From contig JAGXRL010000045.1 of NCBI GenBank assembly GCA_018335915.1, positions 1-42,137 on the forward strand: a stretch of 42,137 nt of DNA, in the 5' to 3' direction. The first letter of the stretch is position 1. Every line of letters starts with the position of its first letter. The stretch is from Candidatus Latescibacterota bacterium (lineage in GTDB: Bacteria > Hydrothermota > Tepidihabitantia > Tepidihabitantales > CAIPLT01). Both the position numbers and the translations under genes were made by a program. Positions 41,869 to 42,137 of this stretch are shown here, one piece after another. The notes under the pieces were generated by a model that saw only the letters and a program-made list of their open reading frames with translations, did not search any database and was not told the origin of the DNA.

Positions 41869-42137
41869 ATGCCTGGATGTTTAAATGATATCCTGCCCGA
41901 GCCGGTCAGCGAACAAAACGAAAAGGTGATAATGGATTTGCTAAAACGAAAGATGTCGGCAAGCTGTGGTCTTGCCGTCCAACTTCTACATGCAATGGAA
42001 AAATGTTTTGGTCCGGAGGCGCGTGAAGTTGTCCGCGAAATGGCAAAAGAGCAGAAATATCCGCCCCGCGAAAATCAGGGCGAACCGAAACAAGACCTGC
42101 ATGAATTTTGTACGATGATTGATAAAGTTGCGGCGGG
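41869..42137 (+). CDS. unidentified protein, 5' part (runs off the window)
   Basis: Eighty-nine codons are visible. AAGGAG precedes the ATG by 5 bases. The N terminus has MPGCLNDILPEP, a SASCGLAVQLLHAMEKCFG helix and FGPEAREVVREMAKEQ, and four cysteines in the first 90 residues (4, 33, 47, 81). The helical pattern with EAREVVRE and DLHEFCTMID loosely recalls L-2-amino-thiazoline-4-carboxylate hydrolase-like proteins, but I am not confident. The 3' end is outside the window. Confidence 0.6.
   Translation, partial: MPGCLNDILPEPVSEQNEKVIMDLLKRKMSASCGLAVQLLHAMEKCFGPEAREVVREMAKEQKYPPRENQGEPKQDLHEFCTMIDKVAA

Overview
This 42 kb window looks like chromosomal DNA from an uncultivated diderm bacterium. 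The evidence is a housekeeping core (23S rRNA, parAB, radA, dnaB, coaBC, gmk, murJ, nadA, trpS, mutM), an outer-membrane toolkit (an RND pump, a LolA-like protein, a beta-barrel and a lipoprotein) and a secreted beta-propeller with a Por/T9SS-style C-terminal domain. The domain mix resembles candidate phylum WOR-3/Stahlbacteria or a related FCB-neighbourhood lineage. That placement is from memory of such genomes and is not proven here. Coding density is high, the DNA is moderately AT-rich, and the standard genetic code works throughout.

Layout. 1-2080: 5' two thirds of a 23S rRNA gene on the minus strand, with its own consensus promoter and no 16S gene upstream. 2433-7650 (+): GT4 glycosyltransferase, tRNA nucleotidyltransferase, ParA, ParB and a membrane-anchored M23 peptidase. 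7678-8951: a Mut7-C protein, then a gene-poor stretch with a perfect hairpin repeat, a strongly predicted structured small RNA on the minus strand, and one copy of a dispersed repeat. 8952-11509: divergent murJ and nadA. 11569-21406 (-): PIN-TRAM and the radA-dnaB-coaBC-rpoZ-gmk-yicC string (replication, repair, CoA and nucleotide synthesis), then dtd with a DJ-1-like lipoprotein, then iaaA-like with mutM. 21407-25137: an AT-rich accessory stretch with palindromes, an AAA+ ATPase, and a convergent HD-domain plus PD-(D/E)xK-like gene pair. 25138-31946: a terpene-cyclase-fold protein, a trpS-tryptophanase operon, a membrane protein, a two-cluster ferredoxin, a frameshifted methyltransferase and a tandem GNAT. 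31947-38361: a second copy of the dispersed repeat, a TetR regulator, then an RND/LolA-like/beta-barrel/TPR export operon sharing an operator-like motif. 38364-42137: a PLC-fold protein, a class V aminotransferase, the secreted propeller protein, a possible 19-residue membrane peptide and the start of an unidentified gene.

Gene expression seems to use two start modes. Many promoter-proximal genes have a sigma70-type -10 box only 6 to 16 bases before the start codon, leaving no room for a Shine-Dalgarno site. Internal operon genes carry clear AAGGAG-type sites. Against that background the best candidate for something new is the minus-strand RNA at about 8250-8443. It has a consensus promoter, a long closing stem ending in a U-run, an apical hairpin, and a copy of the 16S anti-Shine-Dalgarno sequence (AACCTCCTT) on each side of its central bubble. 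Other unusual items are the dispersed element pair, a covarying hairpin pair, two families of degenerate intergenic short repeats, and the trpS-tryptophanase pairing.
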